A stretch of DNA of 64,000 nt from NCBI RefSeq assembly GCF_020524625.1, contig NZ_JAIVLL010000001.1, positions 1,116,001 to 1,180,000 of the forward strand, in the 5' to 3' direction. Position 1 is the first letter of the stretch, and each line of letters begins with the position of its first letter. The translations under genes and the position numbers were made by a program. The stretch is from Brevundimonas poindexterae. GTDB taxonomy: Bacteria > Pseudomonadota > Alphaproteobacteria > Caulobacterales > Caulobacteraceae. Below are positions 45,733-55,642 of this stretch, piece after piece. The notes under the pieces are model-generated. The model was not told where the DNA came from. It saw only the letters and a list, made by a program, of their open reading frames with translations, and did not search any database.

Positions 45733-46398
45733 TCAGGCGTAGCTGTAGGGCCCGCCGCGCTCCAGCGCCCGCTGATAGGCCGGGCGCGCGTGAATGGTTT
45801 CCAGGAAGGCCTTCAGCTTCGGCCGGCGGTCAAAGCCGGGAATGCGGGTGGCGCCCGCCTCGATCGGAAAGCTCATCATGATGTCGGCGGCCGAGAAGGC
45901 CCCGCCCGCGAACCAGGGATGAGCCGTCAGTTCCGCTTCCCAGAAGTCGATATGGGTCTGGAGCTGGGGATCGATGAAGCCGGACTGGGCCTTGGCGGCG
46001 ATGGATTTGACCAGCGGTCGCACGAGACCGGGCGCCCGTTTCGGCAGCTGGCCGAACACCAGCTTGAGCAGCAGGGGCGGCATGGCCGAGCCCTCGGCAT
46101 AGTGCAGCCAGTAGCGATAGCGGCGGCCCGCCTCGGTGCCGGACGGCGGGGCCAGACGCCCCTTGCCGTGGGTCTCGATCAGATAGTCGATGATGGCGCC
46201 GGTCTCGGCCACGCGCACGTCACCGTCATCGATCACCGGCGACTTGCCGAGCGGATGGATGGCCTTCAGCTCGGGCGGGGCCAGCATGGTTTTCGCGTCG
46301 CGCTCATAGCGTTTCACCTCATAGGGCAGGCCCAGTTCCTCGAGCAGCCACAGGACCCGCTGGGACCGGCTGTCGTTCAGGTGGTGCACAGTGATCAT
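45733..46398 (-). CDS. glutathione S-transferase family protein
   Basis: The protein has 221 residues. The thioredoxin-fold N-terminus is ITVHHLNDSRSQRVLWLLEE, with the typical catalytic Ser near 10, and LGKSPVIDDGDVRVAETGAI holds the cis-Pro and the glutathione-binding Glu/Ser region. The C-terminal helical domain has WFAGGAFSAADIMMSFPIEA. It is a cytosolic GST of the YfcG/beta-like group. The substrate is unknown. Confidence 0.92.
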   Translation of the reverse strand: MITVHHLNDSRSQRVLWLLEELGLPYEVKRYERDAKTMLAPPELKAIHPLGKSPVIDDGDVRVAETGAIIDYLIETHGKGRLAPPSGTEAGRRYRYWLHYAEGSAMPPLLLKLVFGQLPKRAPGLVRPLVKSIAAKAQSGFIDPQLQTHIDFWEAELTAHPWFAGGAFSAADIMMSFPIEAGATRIPGFDRRPKLKAFLETIHARPAYQRALERGGPYSYA

Positions 46399-46434
46399 GG
46401 GGACATCCGACGCGCTGGAGGGGTGATGTCCGGA

Positions 46435-46977
46435 TCAAAGCCCGCCTTGCAAGGCCATGTCCAGCCCGACCACGGCGGTAACGGCCACGCTGGCGACTGC
46501 CCAGGCCAGAAGATTGGCCTTCCACCCGATCCGGAGGTGGCGGGCACCCCAGATCGTCATCCCGACCAGTACAGCGACCACAAGGGCATGGCCCGACCAC
46601 CGTCCCCACCCCATCGCCAGGGTGATGGCGGCCTCGTCGTTCGGCTGCATCATCGTCATGACCGCGGCCATGAAGCGCATGAAGGCCGCCGAGAACAGGA
46701 CCGCGTAGGCCGCGAGACTGCCGCGTGTCAGGACCAGCGCCAGCCCCAGCAGGGCCTGAAGCAGCGTCACGACCACGCCGCCGGCGCGGACGGCGATCAT
46801 GTGTTCGACAGGAATCGACGGGTCGCGCACGCCCGCGCTGTTCAGGCTGAAATAGGCCTCGTAGCCCAGGGCGCGGCCTGCAGCCCAATGGCCGGCCTCG
46901 TGCACCACGAACGTCAGGACCATCAGCCCGAAGAGCTGGGCGTAGAATCCCGCTCCAATCCGCTGTCGTCTCACCAT
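46435..46977 (-). CDS. small membrane protein with HExxH motif (M50-like)
   Basis: The protein has 180 residues. An HEAGH motif (about 26-30) lies in the first hydrophobic segment, and four to five further membrane helices follow. The motif and length resemble minimal peptidase-M50 proteins, but the third zinc ligand motif (NPxDG) is not evident. It may be an inactive or divergent site-2 protease relative. It is downstream of carB and on the same strand, with about 60 bases between. Confidence 0.65.
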   Translation of the reverse strand: MVRRQRIGAGFYAQLFGLMVLTFVVHEAGHWAAGRALGYEAYFSLNSAGVRDPSIPVEHMIAVRAGGVVVTLLQALLGLALVLTRGSLAAYAVLFSAAFMRFMAAVMTMMQPNDEAAITLAMGWGRWSGHALVVAVLVGMTIWGARHLRIGWKANLLAWAVASVAVTAVVGLDMALQGGL

Positions 46978-47036
46978 GACGTCCCTCCCCGACCCATCAG
47001 GCCAGCCGGGGAGGCCGTTGTCCCGTTAAACTTCTG

Positions 47037-50000
47037 TCAGGCGTAAGCCTGCAGCGGGCGGACGTCCAGATCGTCGTTGCGGATGGCCGCGATCGCCTGG
47101 ACGGCCGCAAGGGCGCCGGCGGTCGTGGTGTAATAGGGGATTTTCATCATCAGGGCCGTGCGGCGGAGGCTGAAGCTGTCCTGCAGGGACTGCTTGCCCT
47201 CGGTGGTGTTGAAGACCAGCTGGACCTCGCCGTTCTTCATGGCGTCGACCACGTTCGGACGGCCTTCCAGCACCTTCTTCACATGGCCCACGGGCAGGCC
47301 TTGCTGGACCAGCCAGGCATGGGTGCCGCCGGTGGCGATGACGTCAAAGCCCTGTTTCAGCAGCAGGGTCACCGGCTCGACGATGAAGGGCTTGTCGGAA
47401 TCCTTGACCGAGACGAAGGCACAGCCCTTGACCGGCAGGGTGGTGCCGCCGCCGATCTGGCTCTTGGCAAAGGCGCGGGCAAAGGCCTCGGCCATGTCGG
47501 GTTCGCCCTCGCGCTTCCAGTCGAGGCCCATGACCTCGCCGGTCGAGCGCATCTCGGGCCCGAGGACCGTGTCGACGCCGGCGAAGCGGGCGAAGGGGAA
47601 GACCGCTTCCTTGACCGCGATATGGTCATAGGGGCGGTGCTCCAGCCCGAAGGAGGCCAGCGGCTCCCCGGCCATCACCTTGGCCGCGATGGCCGCGATC
47701 GGCTGGCCGATGGTCTTGGCGACGAACGGGGCCGTGCGGCTGGCGCGCGGATTGACCTCCAGCACGAAGATGCGCGGATTGTCCGAGTGCGGCTCCTCGA
47801 TTGCGAACTGGACGTTCATCAGACCGCGCACCTTGAGCGCGCGGGCCATGGCCTCGGTCTGACGCATCAGCTCGGCCACCACTTCCTTCGACAGGGAATA
47901 GGGGGGCATGGAGCAGGCGCTGTCGCCCGAGTGAACTCCGGCTTCCTCGATATGCTCCAGCACGCCGGCCACGAAGACGGTTTCGTCATCGCACAGGGCG
48001 TCCACATCGACCTCGGTTGCGCGATTCAGATAGTGGTCGATCAGGACCGGATCGTCGCCCGAGACCTTCATCGCCTCGTGGACATAGCGGTCCAGCTGTT
48101 CGCGGTCGTGGACGATCATCATGCCGCGGCCGCCCAGCACATAGGAGGGGCGGAGCACGACCGGATAGCCGACCTGTTCGGCCTTGGCGGCGGCCTCCTC
48201 GGCCGAGCGGGCCAGGGCGTTGGGCGGCTGCATCAGGCCGATATCGTTCAGCATCTGCTGGAAGCGCTCACGGTCTTCGGCCAGGTCGATGGAGTCGACC
48301 GAGGTGCCGAGGATGGGCACGCCGTCTTCCTGCAGGGCATGGGCCAGCTTGAGCGGGGTCTGGCCGCCGAACTGGACGACCACGCCCGCCAGTTCGCCCT
48401 TCGACCGCTCGACGTCGATGAGCTCCAGCACGTCCTCGGCCGTCAGCGGCTCGAAATAGAGGCGGTCGGAAGTGTCATAGTCGGTCGAGACCGTCTCGGG
48501 GTTGCAGTTGACCATGATCGACTCGACGTCGATCTCGGCAAAGGCAAAGGCCGCGTGACAGCAGCAATAGTCGAACTCGATCCCCTGGCCGATCCGGTTG
48601 GGACCGCCGCCCAGGATGATCGCCTTCCTGCGGTCCGAGGGGCGCGACTCACACTCGGGCACCTGGCCGAACGCGCCGGTCTCATAGGTCGAATACATAT
48701 AGGCGGTGGCCGAGGCGAACTCGGCGGCGCAGGTGTCGATGCGCTTGAACACCGGGCGGACGTCCAGCCCGCGACGGGCCTTGCGGACGGCGGCCTCGGT
48801 GGTACCGGTCAGGGCGGCAATGCGGGCATCGGAGAAGCCCTTGGCCTTCAACTGCCGGAAGGCGCGCGCCTCGCTCGGCAGGCCGCGGACCCGCAGATGG
48901 CCTTCCTCGCGCACGATGTCGGCGATCTGGCGCAGGAACCACGGCTCGTACGAACAGGCGGCCTGGACTTCCTCGACCGTCAGGCCGTGGCGGAAGGCCT
49001 GGGCGATGACGCGGATGCGGTCCGGCGTAGGCGTGCCCAGCGCGCGGACCACGGCAGCCCGGATGGCGCTGTCGTCGTCGGTGTCGGTGGTGCCGTCGAT
49101 CTCGATCTCGTCGAAGCCCGACAGGCCGGTTTCCAGCCCGCGCAGGGCCTTCTGCATCGATTCCTGGAAGGTCCGGCCGATGGCCATGACCTCGCCCACC
49201 GACTTCATCGAGGTGGACAGCAGGGGCTCTGAGCCGGGGTATTTCTCGAAGGCGAAACGGGGGATCTTGGTGACCACATAGTCGATCGAGGGCTCGAACG
49301 AGGCCGGGGTCACGCCGGTGATGTCATTGGTCAGTTCGTCGAGGGTGTAGCCGACCGCCAGACGGGCCGCGACCTTGGCGATCGGAAAGCCGGTGGCCTT
49401 GGACGCCAGCGCCGAGGAGCGCGACACGCGCGGGTTCATCTCGATCACCACCATGCGGCCGTCGTCGGGATTGATGGCCCACTGGACGTTCGAACCCCCG
49501 GTCTCGACCCCGATCTCGCGCAGGACGTTGATCGAGCCCGTGCGCATCCGCTGATATTCCTTGTCGGTCAGGGTGAGCGCGGGGGCGACGGTGATGGAAT
49601 CGCCCGTGTGGACGCCCATCGGATCGACGTTCTCGATCGAGCAGATGATGATGCAGTTGTCCGCCTTGTCGCGGACGACCTCCATCTCATACTCCTTCCA
49701 GCCAAGGACGCTTTCCTCGATCAGCACCTCGGTGGTCGGCGACAGGTCGAGGCCGCGCTCGACGATCTCGCGGAATTCCTCGACATTGTAGGCGATCCCG
49801 CCGCCGGTTCCGGCCAAGGTGAAGGACGGGCGCACGATGGCGGGCAGGCCGACGAAGGCGAGGGCGTCCTCGGCCTCGTCGATGTGATGGATGGCGCGCG
49901 AGCGGGGGCTTTCCAGACCCAGCTTGTCCATGGCGTCGCGGAATTTCTGGCGATCCTCGGCCTTGTCGATCACCTCGGCGCGGGCCCCGATCATCTCGAC

Positions 50001-50336
50001 GCCCAGACGGGCCAGCGCGCCCGACCGCTCGAGGGCAAGGGCCGTGTTCAGCGCCGTCTGGCCGCCCATGGTCGGCAGGAGGGCGTCGGGCCGCTCCTTC
50101 TCGAGGATCTTCTCGACGAACTCGGGCGTGATCGGCTCGATATAGGTGGCGTCGGCCACCTCCGGATCGGTCATGATGGTGGCGGGGTTCGAGTTCACCA
50201 GAATGACCCGGTAGCCCTCGGCCTTCAGCGCCTTGCAGGCCTGCACGCCCGAATAATCGAATTCGCAGGCCTGGCCGATGACGATCGGGCCGGCGCCGAT
50301 GATCAGGATCGACTGGATGTCTGTGCGTCTGGGCAT
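47037..50336 (-). CDS. carB: carbamoyl-phosphate synthase large subunit
   Basis: The protein has 1099 residues, full length. Two ATP-grasp halves each have a preATP-grasp beginning ([18 protein letters not shown] at the N-terminus, [20 protein letters not shown] in the second half). The allosteric MGS-like domain is C-terminal. It makes carbamoyl phosphate for arginine and pyrimidine synthesis with CarA. It is on the opposite strand from carA, 2.9 kb away, so the two subunits are not in one operon. The RraB-like gene is 16 bases upstream. Confidence 0.98.
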   Translation of the reverse strand: MPRRTDIQSILIIGAGPIVIGQACEFDYSGVQACKALKAEGYRVILVNSNPATIMTDPEVADATYIEPITPEFVEKILEKERPDALLPTMGGQTALNTALALERSGALARLGVEMIGARAEVIDKAEDRQKFRDAMDKLGLESPRSRAIHHIDEAEDALAFVGLPAIVRPSFTLAGTGGGIAYNVEEFREIVERGLDLSPTTEVLIEESVLGWKEYEMEVVRDKADNCIIICSIENVDPMGVHTGDSITVAPALTLTDKEYQRMRTGSINVLREIGVETGGSNVQWAINPDDGRMVVIEMNPRVSRSSALASKATGFPIAKVAARLAVGYTLDELTNDITGVTPASFEPSIDYVVTKIPRFAFEKYPGSEPLLSTSMKSVGEVMAIGRTFQESMQKALRGLETGLSGFDEIEIDGTTDTDDDSAIRAAVVRALGTPTPDRIRVIAQAFRHGLTVEEVQAACSYEPWFLRQIADIVREEGHLRVRGLPSEARAFRQLKAKGFSDARIAALTGTTEAAVRKARRGLDVRPVFKRIDTCAAEFASATAYMYSTYETGAFGQVPECESRPSDRRKAIILGGGPNRIGQGIEFDYCCCHAAFAFAEIDVESIMVNCNPETVSTDYDTSDRLYFEPLTAEDVLELIDVERSKGELAGVVVQFGGQTPLKLAHALQEDGVPILGTSVDSIDLAEDRERFQQMLNDIGLMQPPNALARSAEEAAAKAEQVGYPVVLRPSYVLGGRGMMIVHDREQLDRYVHEAMKVSGDDPVLIDHYLNRATEVDVDALCDDETVFVAGVLEHIEEAGVHSGDSACSMPPYSLSKEVVAELMRQTEAMARALKVRGLMNVQFAIEEPHSDNPRIFVLEVNPRASRTAPFVAKTIGQPIAAIAAKVMAGEPLASFGLEHRPYDHIAVKEAVFPFARFAGVDTVLGPEMRSTGEVMGLDWKREGEPDMAEAFARAFAKSQIGGGTTLPVKGCAFVSVKDSDKPFIVEPVTLLLKQGFDVIATGGTHAWLVQQGLPVGHVKKVLEGRPNVVDAMKNGEVQLVFNTTEGKQSLQDSFSLRRTALMMKIPYYTTTAGALAAVQAIAAIRNDDLDVRPLQAYA

Positions 50337-50352
50337 CGCGGGCCTCTTCTTG

Positions 50353-50727
50353 TCAGTTCGTCACGACCGCACACTCCCAGCCGTCATAGTCGAGCTGGAA
50401 GGCCGCGGCCCAGGATTGCATCATGGCGGAAACGGGCGCGAACGAGGTCTCGTCCACCGCCATGGTCGTTTCCAGAATGGTCGAGTCGTCGGCGCCGCGC
50501 GTAACGAAGCCGGCCCGGCGGGCCACCTCATTCAGGTCGTCGTGGTCGCCTTCGCCGTAGAAGTAGAACAGGGTGTGACGCGGGGTGACGCCGCTGTCGC
50601 CGTGCTCCGCCAGGGCCGCCCGGATCATGGCATCACGCTCGTCATGCGGGATATCGGCAGCGGTCACGAAGGGCCTGTCCTCTGGCGCGCGAAGACGCGC
50701 CGCGGGCGGGGCCCGGCGCGGTCGCAT
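50353..50727 (-). CDS. RraB-like ribonuclease E inhibitor
   Basis: The protein has 124 residues as read. [20 protein letters not shown] followed by RRAGF and the C-terminal [12 protein letters not shown] fit the RraB family, which binds and inhibits RNase E. The N-terminal 20 residues are Arg/Pro-rich and may not be translated; GTG or ATG codons up to 50628 are possible alternative starts. It is the first gene before carB. Confidence 0.7.
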   Translation of the reverse strand: MRPRRAPPAARLRAPEDRPFVTAADIPHDERDAMIRAALAEHGDSGVTPRHTLFYFYGEGDHDDLNEVARRAGFVTRGADDSTILETTMAVDETSFAPVSAMMQSWAAAFQLDYDGWECAVVTN

Positions 50728-50785
50728 CTGGTTGTCGGTTAAGCGGCCGGTCTAAAGACGCGGGCCGCCGCTAGCAAGGCCTGAA

Positions 50786-51490
50786 TCAGCCCGGATCGCG
50801 ATCAATCCGCGCCAGCCATTCCGGCAGCTCGTCGAAGCGGGCCAGGGTGACATAGCGGGGGTGCCCCTCGGGGGCGTCGGCCAGTTCGTGGGCCCAGGTG
50901 ACCTCATAGGGAATGTGCACCCCCCAGGCGCCGGCCTCGAGCGCCGGCAGCACGTCGGAGCGCATGGAATTGCCGACCATGACGCCCTCTTCCGGACCGG
51001 TGCCGTGGCGGGCAAAGACCCGCTCATAGGTGGAGCGGTCCTTCTCCGAGACGATCTCGACGCCCGAGAACAGCTCGCCCAGACCCGAGGCGGCCAGCTT
51101 GCGTTCCTGATCCATCAGGTCGCCCTTGGTCACCAGCACCAGCCGGTAGGTGTCGGTCAGGTGCGCCAGGGTCTCGGCGACACCGGGCAGGGTCTCGACG
51201 GGATGAGACAGCATTTCCCGTCCGGCGGCCAGGATTTCGCGTATGGCCGAGGACGGGGGGTTGCCGTCGCACAGCTCCATGGCCGTCTCGATCATCGACA
51301 GGGTGAACCCCTTCACCCCATAGCCGTAGAGTCGGAGGTTGCGGCGCTCGACCTCGGCCAGCCTGTGCGAGATCACCGCATTGTCGTGATCGGTCAGAAG
51401 GTCGAGAAACCGGGCCTGGGTGAGGCGAAAGATCGTCTCATTGTGCCAGAGGGTGTCGTCGGCATCGAGGCCGAGGGTGGTGATGGGCAT
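50786..51490 (-). CDS. HAD-family hydrolase
   Basis: The protein has 234 residues. The nucleophile motif LGLDADDTLWHNE is at residues 6-18 (DxDxT), the second motif VLVTKGD near 120 and the acidic motif VGNSMRSDV near 168-176. The cap is inserted after motif 1. It is a soluble phosphatase of unknown substrate. It is divergent from the SDR gene. Confidence 0.87.
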   Translation of the reverse strand: MPITTLGLDADDTLWHNETIFRLTQARFLDLLTDHDNAVISHRLAEVERRNLRLYGYGVKGFTLSMIETAMELCDGNPPSSAIREILAAGREMLSHPVETLPGVAETLAHLTDTYRLVLVTKGDLMDQERKLAASGLGELFSGVEIVSEKDRSTYERVFARHGTGPEEGVMVGNSMRSDVLPALEAGAWGVHIPYEVTWAHELADAPEGHPRYVTLARFDELPEWLARIDRDPG

Positions 51491-51531
51491 GGGCGCTGCC
51501 TAGCACCGGCGTCCGTTTCTTGGGAGAGGTG

Positions 51532-52221
51532 ATGAGCGAGACATCTGCAGTCGTGATCGGCGCCTCGGGCGGAATCGGGGCGGCGCTGGTCGAGGCGCTG
51601 GAGACGGCAGGGGGGCATGCCGTGGTGCATGCCCTGTCCCGGTCCCGGACCGGGCTGGACCTTGAGGACGAGGCCTCGATCGCGGCGGCGGCGCAGGGCG
51701 TGGCGGACGGGCCGCCCCCTGCCCTCGTGCTCGTGGCGACCGGCGTACTGCATGGCGACCATGCGCCCGAGCGGACCTATCGGGCGCTCTCGGCCGAGCA
51801 TCTGCTGCGGGACTACCGGCTGAATGCCGTGGGGCCGGCGCTGGTGGCCAAACATTTCCTGCCGCTCATGCCGCGCACCGGCCGGTCGGTGTTCGGCGCC
51901 CTGTCGGCGCGGGTGGGCTCGATCGGCGACAACCGACTGGGCGGCTGGCACGCCTATCGGGCGTCCAAGGCGGCGCTGAACATGCTGATCCGGAATCTGG
52001 CCATTGAACATGCCCGCACCCATCGCGAAGGCATTGTCGTGGGTCTGCACCCGGGCACGGTAGCGACCGATCTGAGTGCGCCCTTTCAGGCCGGGGTCGC
52101 GCCGGACAAGCTGTTCACGCCCGCGCGGGCGGCGGACCAGTTGCTGGCGGTCACGGCCGCGCTCTCGCCCGCCGACACCGGCAAGGTGTTCGCCTGGGAC
52201 GGCCAGCCGATCATCCCCTGA
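51532..52221 (+). CDS. SDR family oxidoreductase (CsgA/C-factor type)
   Basis: The protein has 229 residues. The Rossmann motif GASGGIG is at 8-14 and the catalytic Tyr/Lys in YRASK near 142-146, with Ser in SARVGS. Related short SDRs are called C-factor-like. The start at 51532 follows TGGGAGAGG. It is followed by the structured leader and the unknown gene at 52330. Confidence 0.87.
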   Translation: MSETSAVVIGASGGIGAALVEALETAGGHAVVHALSRSRTGLDLEDEASIAAAAQGVADGPPPALVLVATGVLHGDHAPERTYRALSAEHLLRDYRLNAVGPALVAKHFLPLMPRTGRSVFGALSARVGSIGDNRLGGWHAYRASKAALNMLIRNLAIEHARTHREGIVVGLHPGTVATDLSAPFQAGVAPDKLFTPARAADQLLAVTAALSPADTGKVFAWDGQPIIP

Positions 52222-52231
52222 CCTCCGACAG

Positions 52232-52327
52232 GGTGAATGGTGGATTCACCGGGTTTCTTGAACCTTCCTTCAGAGTGCAGCCTCAAGCTGCATGAGCCGG
52301 AAACCCGGTTGTCACCTGGAGGGTGAC
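52232..52327 (+). promoter_or_regulatory. candidate structured leader RNA of the 52330 gene
   Basis: Four perfect stems lie between the SDR stop and the start of the next gene. They are GGTGAAT/ATTCACC (52232-52250), a long stem of 9-10 bp (52248-52257 with 52300-52309), an enclosed TGCAGC/GCTGCA hairpin (52276-52292), and GTCACC/GGTGAC (52311-52327). The last holds the GGAGG ribosome-binding sequence in its loop. TCACC and GGTGA segments recur, so alternative pairings are possible. This suggests a cis-regulatory RNA. Confidence 0.55.
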
Positions 52328-52329
52328 CC

Positions 52330-53133
52330 ATGGCCCTCTTCCCCTACGGTCCTCAGGACAGGGCCGGACTGACAGACCCCAACCTCATCGGGACGGCCAA
52401 CCCGTCGCAGCCCCCCCGTCGCTATCAGCCGGAAGAGGCCAGTTTCAGCCTGACCAGCCGCGGGCGACGCGGCCTGTCCATCAGCCTGATCGCCCAGGAC
52501 ATCGTCGACCTCGATACGGGTCAGGCGGTGTCGCGGCGCGTGCGCCGGATCATCCGGCACACGGGGGGACAGGCGGGCCTCAGCCTGTTCGGGCGCGGGA
52601 CGCTGGAAGGATCAGACCTGAGGCGGATCGATCTGCAGACGCTGCGCATGGGGGTGACCCTGCTCAGGCGCACGCCGGGGCTGACCGGGGTGTTGCCGGT
52701 GTTCTGGCGGACGCTGGCCACCAGCCACGGTCGGTTTGCCCTGCTGTACGCCGGAACCCACGACGAGGCCCAGCCGACCGGCCTGTCGCTCGAGATCATG
52801 GGCGGGGCCGAGAGCTCGCGTCTCGATGCCGTGGCCGAGGTGGTCGAACAGTTCCGGACCGGGCCGATCGGCATGATCCTGCATGCGGCGCCCGACCCCG
52901 GTCTGGTCCGCCAGCTGGCGGGCATTCACGCCGCCTGTATCACCCTCGACTTCGCCGGGGTCGATCATGTGTCGGCGGACGGCAAGAGCGGCGCGCGGGA
53001 CCTGATTTCTGTCGCGCGGCAGGTCGTGCCCCAGGTTCTGCTGGTCAATCTGCGGCCGGAATGGGCCCCCGCCGCCCACGAGGGCGGGGCCACCCACGCC
53101 GTCTTTGCCCCCATGGAAAAGCTGAGCCTGTAA
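52330..53133 (+). CDS. protein of unknown function with structured leader
   Basis: The protein has 267 residues. A disordered N-terminus (about 1-40) is followed by a mixed alpha/beta domain. Visible segments include LRRIDLQTLRMGVTLLRRTP, VLPVFWRTLATSHGRFALLY, LEIMGGAESSRLDAVAEVV and ITLDFAGVDHVSADGK near the end. The alternation of strands and helices and the VxLDFAG-like segment recall a degenerate EAL-type or TIM-barrel domain, but catalytic residues are not visible and I do not claim the family. The leader just upstream is strongly folded. Confidence 0.65.
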   Translation: MALFPYGPQDRAGLTDPNLIGTANPSQPPRRYQPEEASFSLTSRGRRGLSISLIAQDIVDLDTGQAVSRRVRRIIRHTGGQAGLSLFGRGTLEGSDLRRIDLQTLRMGVTLLRRTPGLTGVLPVFWRTLATSHGRFALLYAGTHDEAQPTGLSLEIMGGAESSRLDAVAEVVEQFRTGPIGMILHAAPDPGLVRQLAGIHAACITLDFAGVDHVSADGKSGARDLISVARQVVPQVLLVNLRPEWAPAAHEGGATHAVFAPMEKLSL

Positions 53134-53240
53134 CGGTGCCGGTTGACCGCGCGGTCCGGGCCTCCTAACACCCTGCCGCTTCCGGCCCCTGTCGATACGC
53201 GACGGGTGCGCGGGGGCGAACTCCGCGATAGGATGCCGCC

Positions 53241-54395
53241 ATGACCCGAACCCTTCCCGGCGTAACCGGCGTGCTGGCGCTCGCTGATGGTACCATTCTG
53301 CAGGGCCTCGGCTGCGGCGCAGAGGGCGCGGCCCTTGGCGAGGTAGTCTTCAACACCGCCATGACCGGCTATCAGGAAATCCTGACCGACCCCTCCTACA
53401 TGAGCCAGATCCTGGCCTTCACCTTCCCGCACGTCGGCAATGTCGGCGTGAATGCCGAGGATGTGGAGCAGATGGGCGAGAGCGCGGCCACCTCGGCGCG
53501 CGGGGCCATCTTCCGCGACGTGCCGACCGCGCCGGCCAACTGGCGCTCGGGACAGTCGTTCGACGCCTGGATGAAGAGCCGCAATGTCGTCGGACTGGCC
53601 GGCGTCGACACCCGCTCCCTGACGGCCCGTATCCGCGAGAGCGGCGCCCCGCACGCGGTGATCGCCCACAGCGCCGACGGCCAGTTCGATCTGGACGCCC
53701 TGATCGCGCAGGCGCAGGCCTGGCAAGGTCTGGTCGGGCTGGATCTGGCCAAGGACGCCTCGACGCTGCAGGCCTTCGACTGGGATCAGGGGCTGTGGGA
53801 CTGGCCCGAGGGCTATCCCCGGGTCGACGCGGCCGACAAGTCGGTCGTGGTCATCGACTATGGCGTGAAGAAGAACATCCTGCGGGCGCTGGCCTCGACG
53901 GGCGCGAAGATCACCGTGGTGCCGGCCACCACGGCGGCCGAGGACATTCTGGCCCGCAAGCCGGACGGCGTGGTCCTGTCGAACGGCCCGGGCGACCCGG
54001 CCGCGACCGGCGAATATGCCGTGCCGGAAATCCAAAAGCTGGTGGCCTCGGGGACGCCGGTGATGGGCATCTGTCTGGGGCACCAGATGCTGGCGCTCGC
54101 CATGGGCGCAAAGACCATCAAGATGGATCAGGGACACCACGGGGCCAATCACCCGGTCAAGGACCTGACCACCGGCAAGGTCGAGATCGTCTCGATGAAC
54201 CACGGCTTCACCGTGGACCGCGACAGCCTGCCCGACGCTGTGACCGAGACCCACGTCAGCCTGTTCGACGGCACCAATTGCGGCATCGCGCTCAAGGACA
54301 AGCCGGTGTTCAGCGTCCAGCACCACCCCGAGGCCAGCCCCGGGCCGACCGACAGCCTGTATCTTTTCGAGCGCTTCCGTAAGCTGATGGCCTAG
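53241..54395 (+). CDS. carA: carbamoyl-phosphate synthase small subunit
   Basis: The protein has 384 residues. The N-terminal CPSase domain has [20 protein letters not shown], and the class I glutamine amidotransferase domain has the catalytic Cys in [12 protein letters not shown] (about 275-286) and His/Glu in [10 protein letters not shown] near 357. It supplies ammonia to CarB. In this genome it is transcribed away from carB. Confidence 0.97.
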   Translation: MTRTLPGVTGVLALADGTILQGLGCGAEGAALGEVVFNTAMTGYQEILTDPSYMSQILAFTFPHVGNVGVNAEDVEQMGESAATSARGAIFRDVPTAPANWRSGQSFDAWMKSRNVVGLAGVDTRSLTARIRESGAPHAVIAHSADGQFDLDALIAQAQAWQGLVGLDLAKDASTLQAFDWDQGLWDWPEGYPRVDAADKSVVVIDYGVKKNILRALASTGAKITVVPATTAAEDILARKPDGVVLSNGPGDPAATGEYAVPEIQKLVASGTPVMGICLGHQMLALAMGAKTIKMDQGHHGANHPVKDLTTGKVEIVSMNHGFTVDRDSLPDAVTETHVSLFDGTNCGIALKDKPVFSVQHHPEASPGPTDSLYLFERFRKLMA

Positions 54396-54445
54396 TTCGG
54401 ACGGGGGCTGCGGCCCCGGTCGTCTGATCCGCGAAGGGAGACCCC

Positions 54446-55579
54446 ATGGTTCGCCTCGCCCTCATCGCCTGTCTCGTGCTGGCCACCGGCGCCTGCGTCA
54501 GCGGTGAGCGCTCCAGCTTCGGACCCGAGGCGCGCATGGGCGCGATGCCGATGGGCCTCAAGGCGCCCGAGAGCGACCCCTATCGCTTCTATCTGGACGA
54601 TCCCGATCAGGTGGGCGTGTTCGAGGCCCGGCTGCGCGAGGGCGTTCCCATCGGTCCCGACGGCCATCTGGACCTGGTCGCCCTGTCCGGCGGCGGGTCG
54701 AACGGCGCCTTCGGGGCGGGCGTGGTGGCGGGATGGACCGCTTCGGGCGAGCGCCCAGACATGGAGGTCGTGACCGGCGTCTCGACCGGCGCACTGGCCG
54801 CTCCGTTCGTCTTCCTTGGCCCAGACTGGGATGATGAGCTGGCCGAGGCCTATACGGGGGGCGCGGCCAGCAATCTGCTGCAGCCGCAGGGATTGGGGGC
54901 GTTCTTCGGCTCGGGCCTCTACAAGGGCGATCCCCTGCGCGAACTGGTCGAGCGCTATATCGATGAGGCGGTGGTCGAGGCTGTCGCCGCAGAGGCCGCC
55001 AAGGGGCGTCTGTTGCTGGTGGCGACGACCGACCTGGATGCGCAGCGGGGCGTCGTCTGGGACCTCGGCGCCATCGCGCAGCGGGGTGGACCCGAGGCCC
55101 TGGCCCTGTTCCGCAATGTCCTGATCGCCTCGGCCAGCGTGCCGGGCGCCTTCCCGCCCGTGCTGATCCCCTCCGAGGGCGACGGCCAGCAGTTCGAGGA
55201 GATGCATGTCGACGGCGGGGTGGCCACGCCCTTCCTCGCCCTGCCGGAGACCTTCTGGTCCTTCCACGACGAGACCGGGGCCCTGAACGGGGGGCGCATC
55301 CATGTGATCGTCAACGGCCGGACGGGACCGGCCTTCAAGGTCACCGAGGACAGTTTCGGCCGGGTTCTGGAGCGCAGCCTCGACACCCTGATGCTGACCA
55401 GTCTGGTCAATACGCTGGCGGGCAACCGGGCCTTCGCCGAGCGCAACGGCATCGCCTTTCGCTATGCCACCCTGCCGGAGGATACCGCCGGTGATCCGCT
55501 GGACTTCAGCGTCGAGTCGATGCGGAAAATCTACGAGGTCGGCCGCGCCGGCGCGACGGACGGGTCGATCTGGCGCTAG
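54446..55579 (+). CDS. patatin-like phospholipase lipoprotein
   Basis: The protein has 377 residues. A lipobox (ATGAC, Cys near 17) follows the signal peptide. The patatin domain has the oxyanion loop SGGGSNGAFGAG near 81-92, the nucleophile motif GVSTG near 111-115 and the catalytic Asp in HVDGGVA near 255. It is an envelope lipid hydrolase. In many alphaproteobacteria a YqeY-like gene lies between carA and dnaG; here this lipoprotein occupies that place. Confidence 0.87.
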   Translation: MVRLALIACLVLATGACVSGERSSFGPEARMGAMPMGLKAPESDPYRFYLDDPDQVGVFEARLREGVPIGPDGHLDLVALSGGGSNGAFGAGVVAGWTASGERPDMEVVTGVSTGALAAPFVFLGPDWDDELAEAYTGGAASNLLQPQGLGAFFGSGLYKGDPLRELVERYIDEAVVEAVAAEAAKGRLLLVATTDLDAQRGVVWDLGAIAQRGGPEALALFRNVLIASASVPGAFPPVLIPSEGDGQQFEEMHVDGGVATPFLALPETFWSFHDETGALNGGRIHVIVNGRTGPAFKVTEDSFGRVLERSLDTLMLTSLVNTLAGNRAFAERNGIAFRYATLPEDTAGDPLDFSVESMRKIYEVGRAGATDGSIWR

Positions 55580-55642
55580 GGCGGCAGCCGGGACCGCCCG
55601 AGGTCCCTGCCGCGCGCGCGAAATCCGGTCTATAGGGACGCG

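Noticed and set aside
47283..49232. 649-codon open frame on the plus strand opposite carB
   Set aside because: It is an antisense shadow of carB in high-GC DNA; its translation is Gly/Asp/His-rich with no family features.
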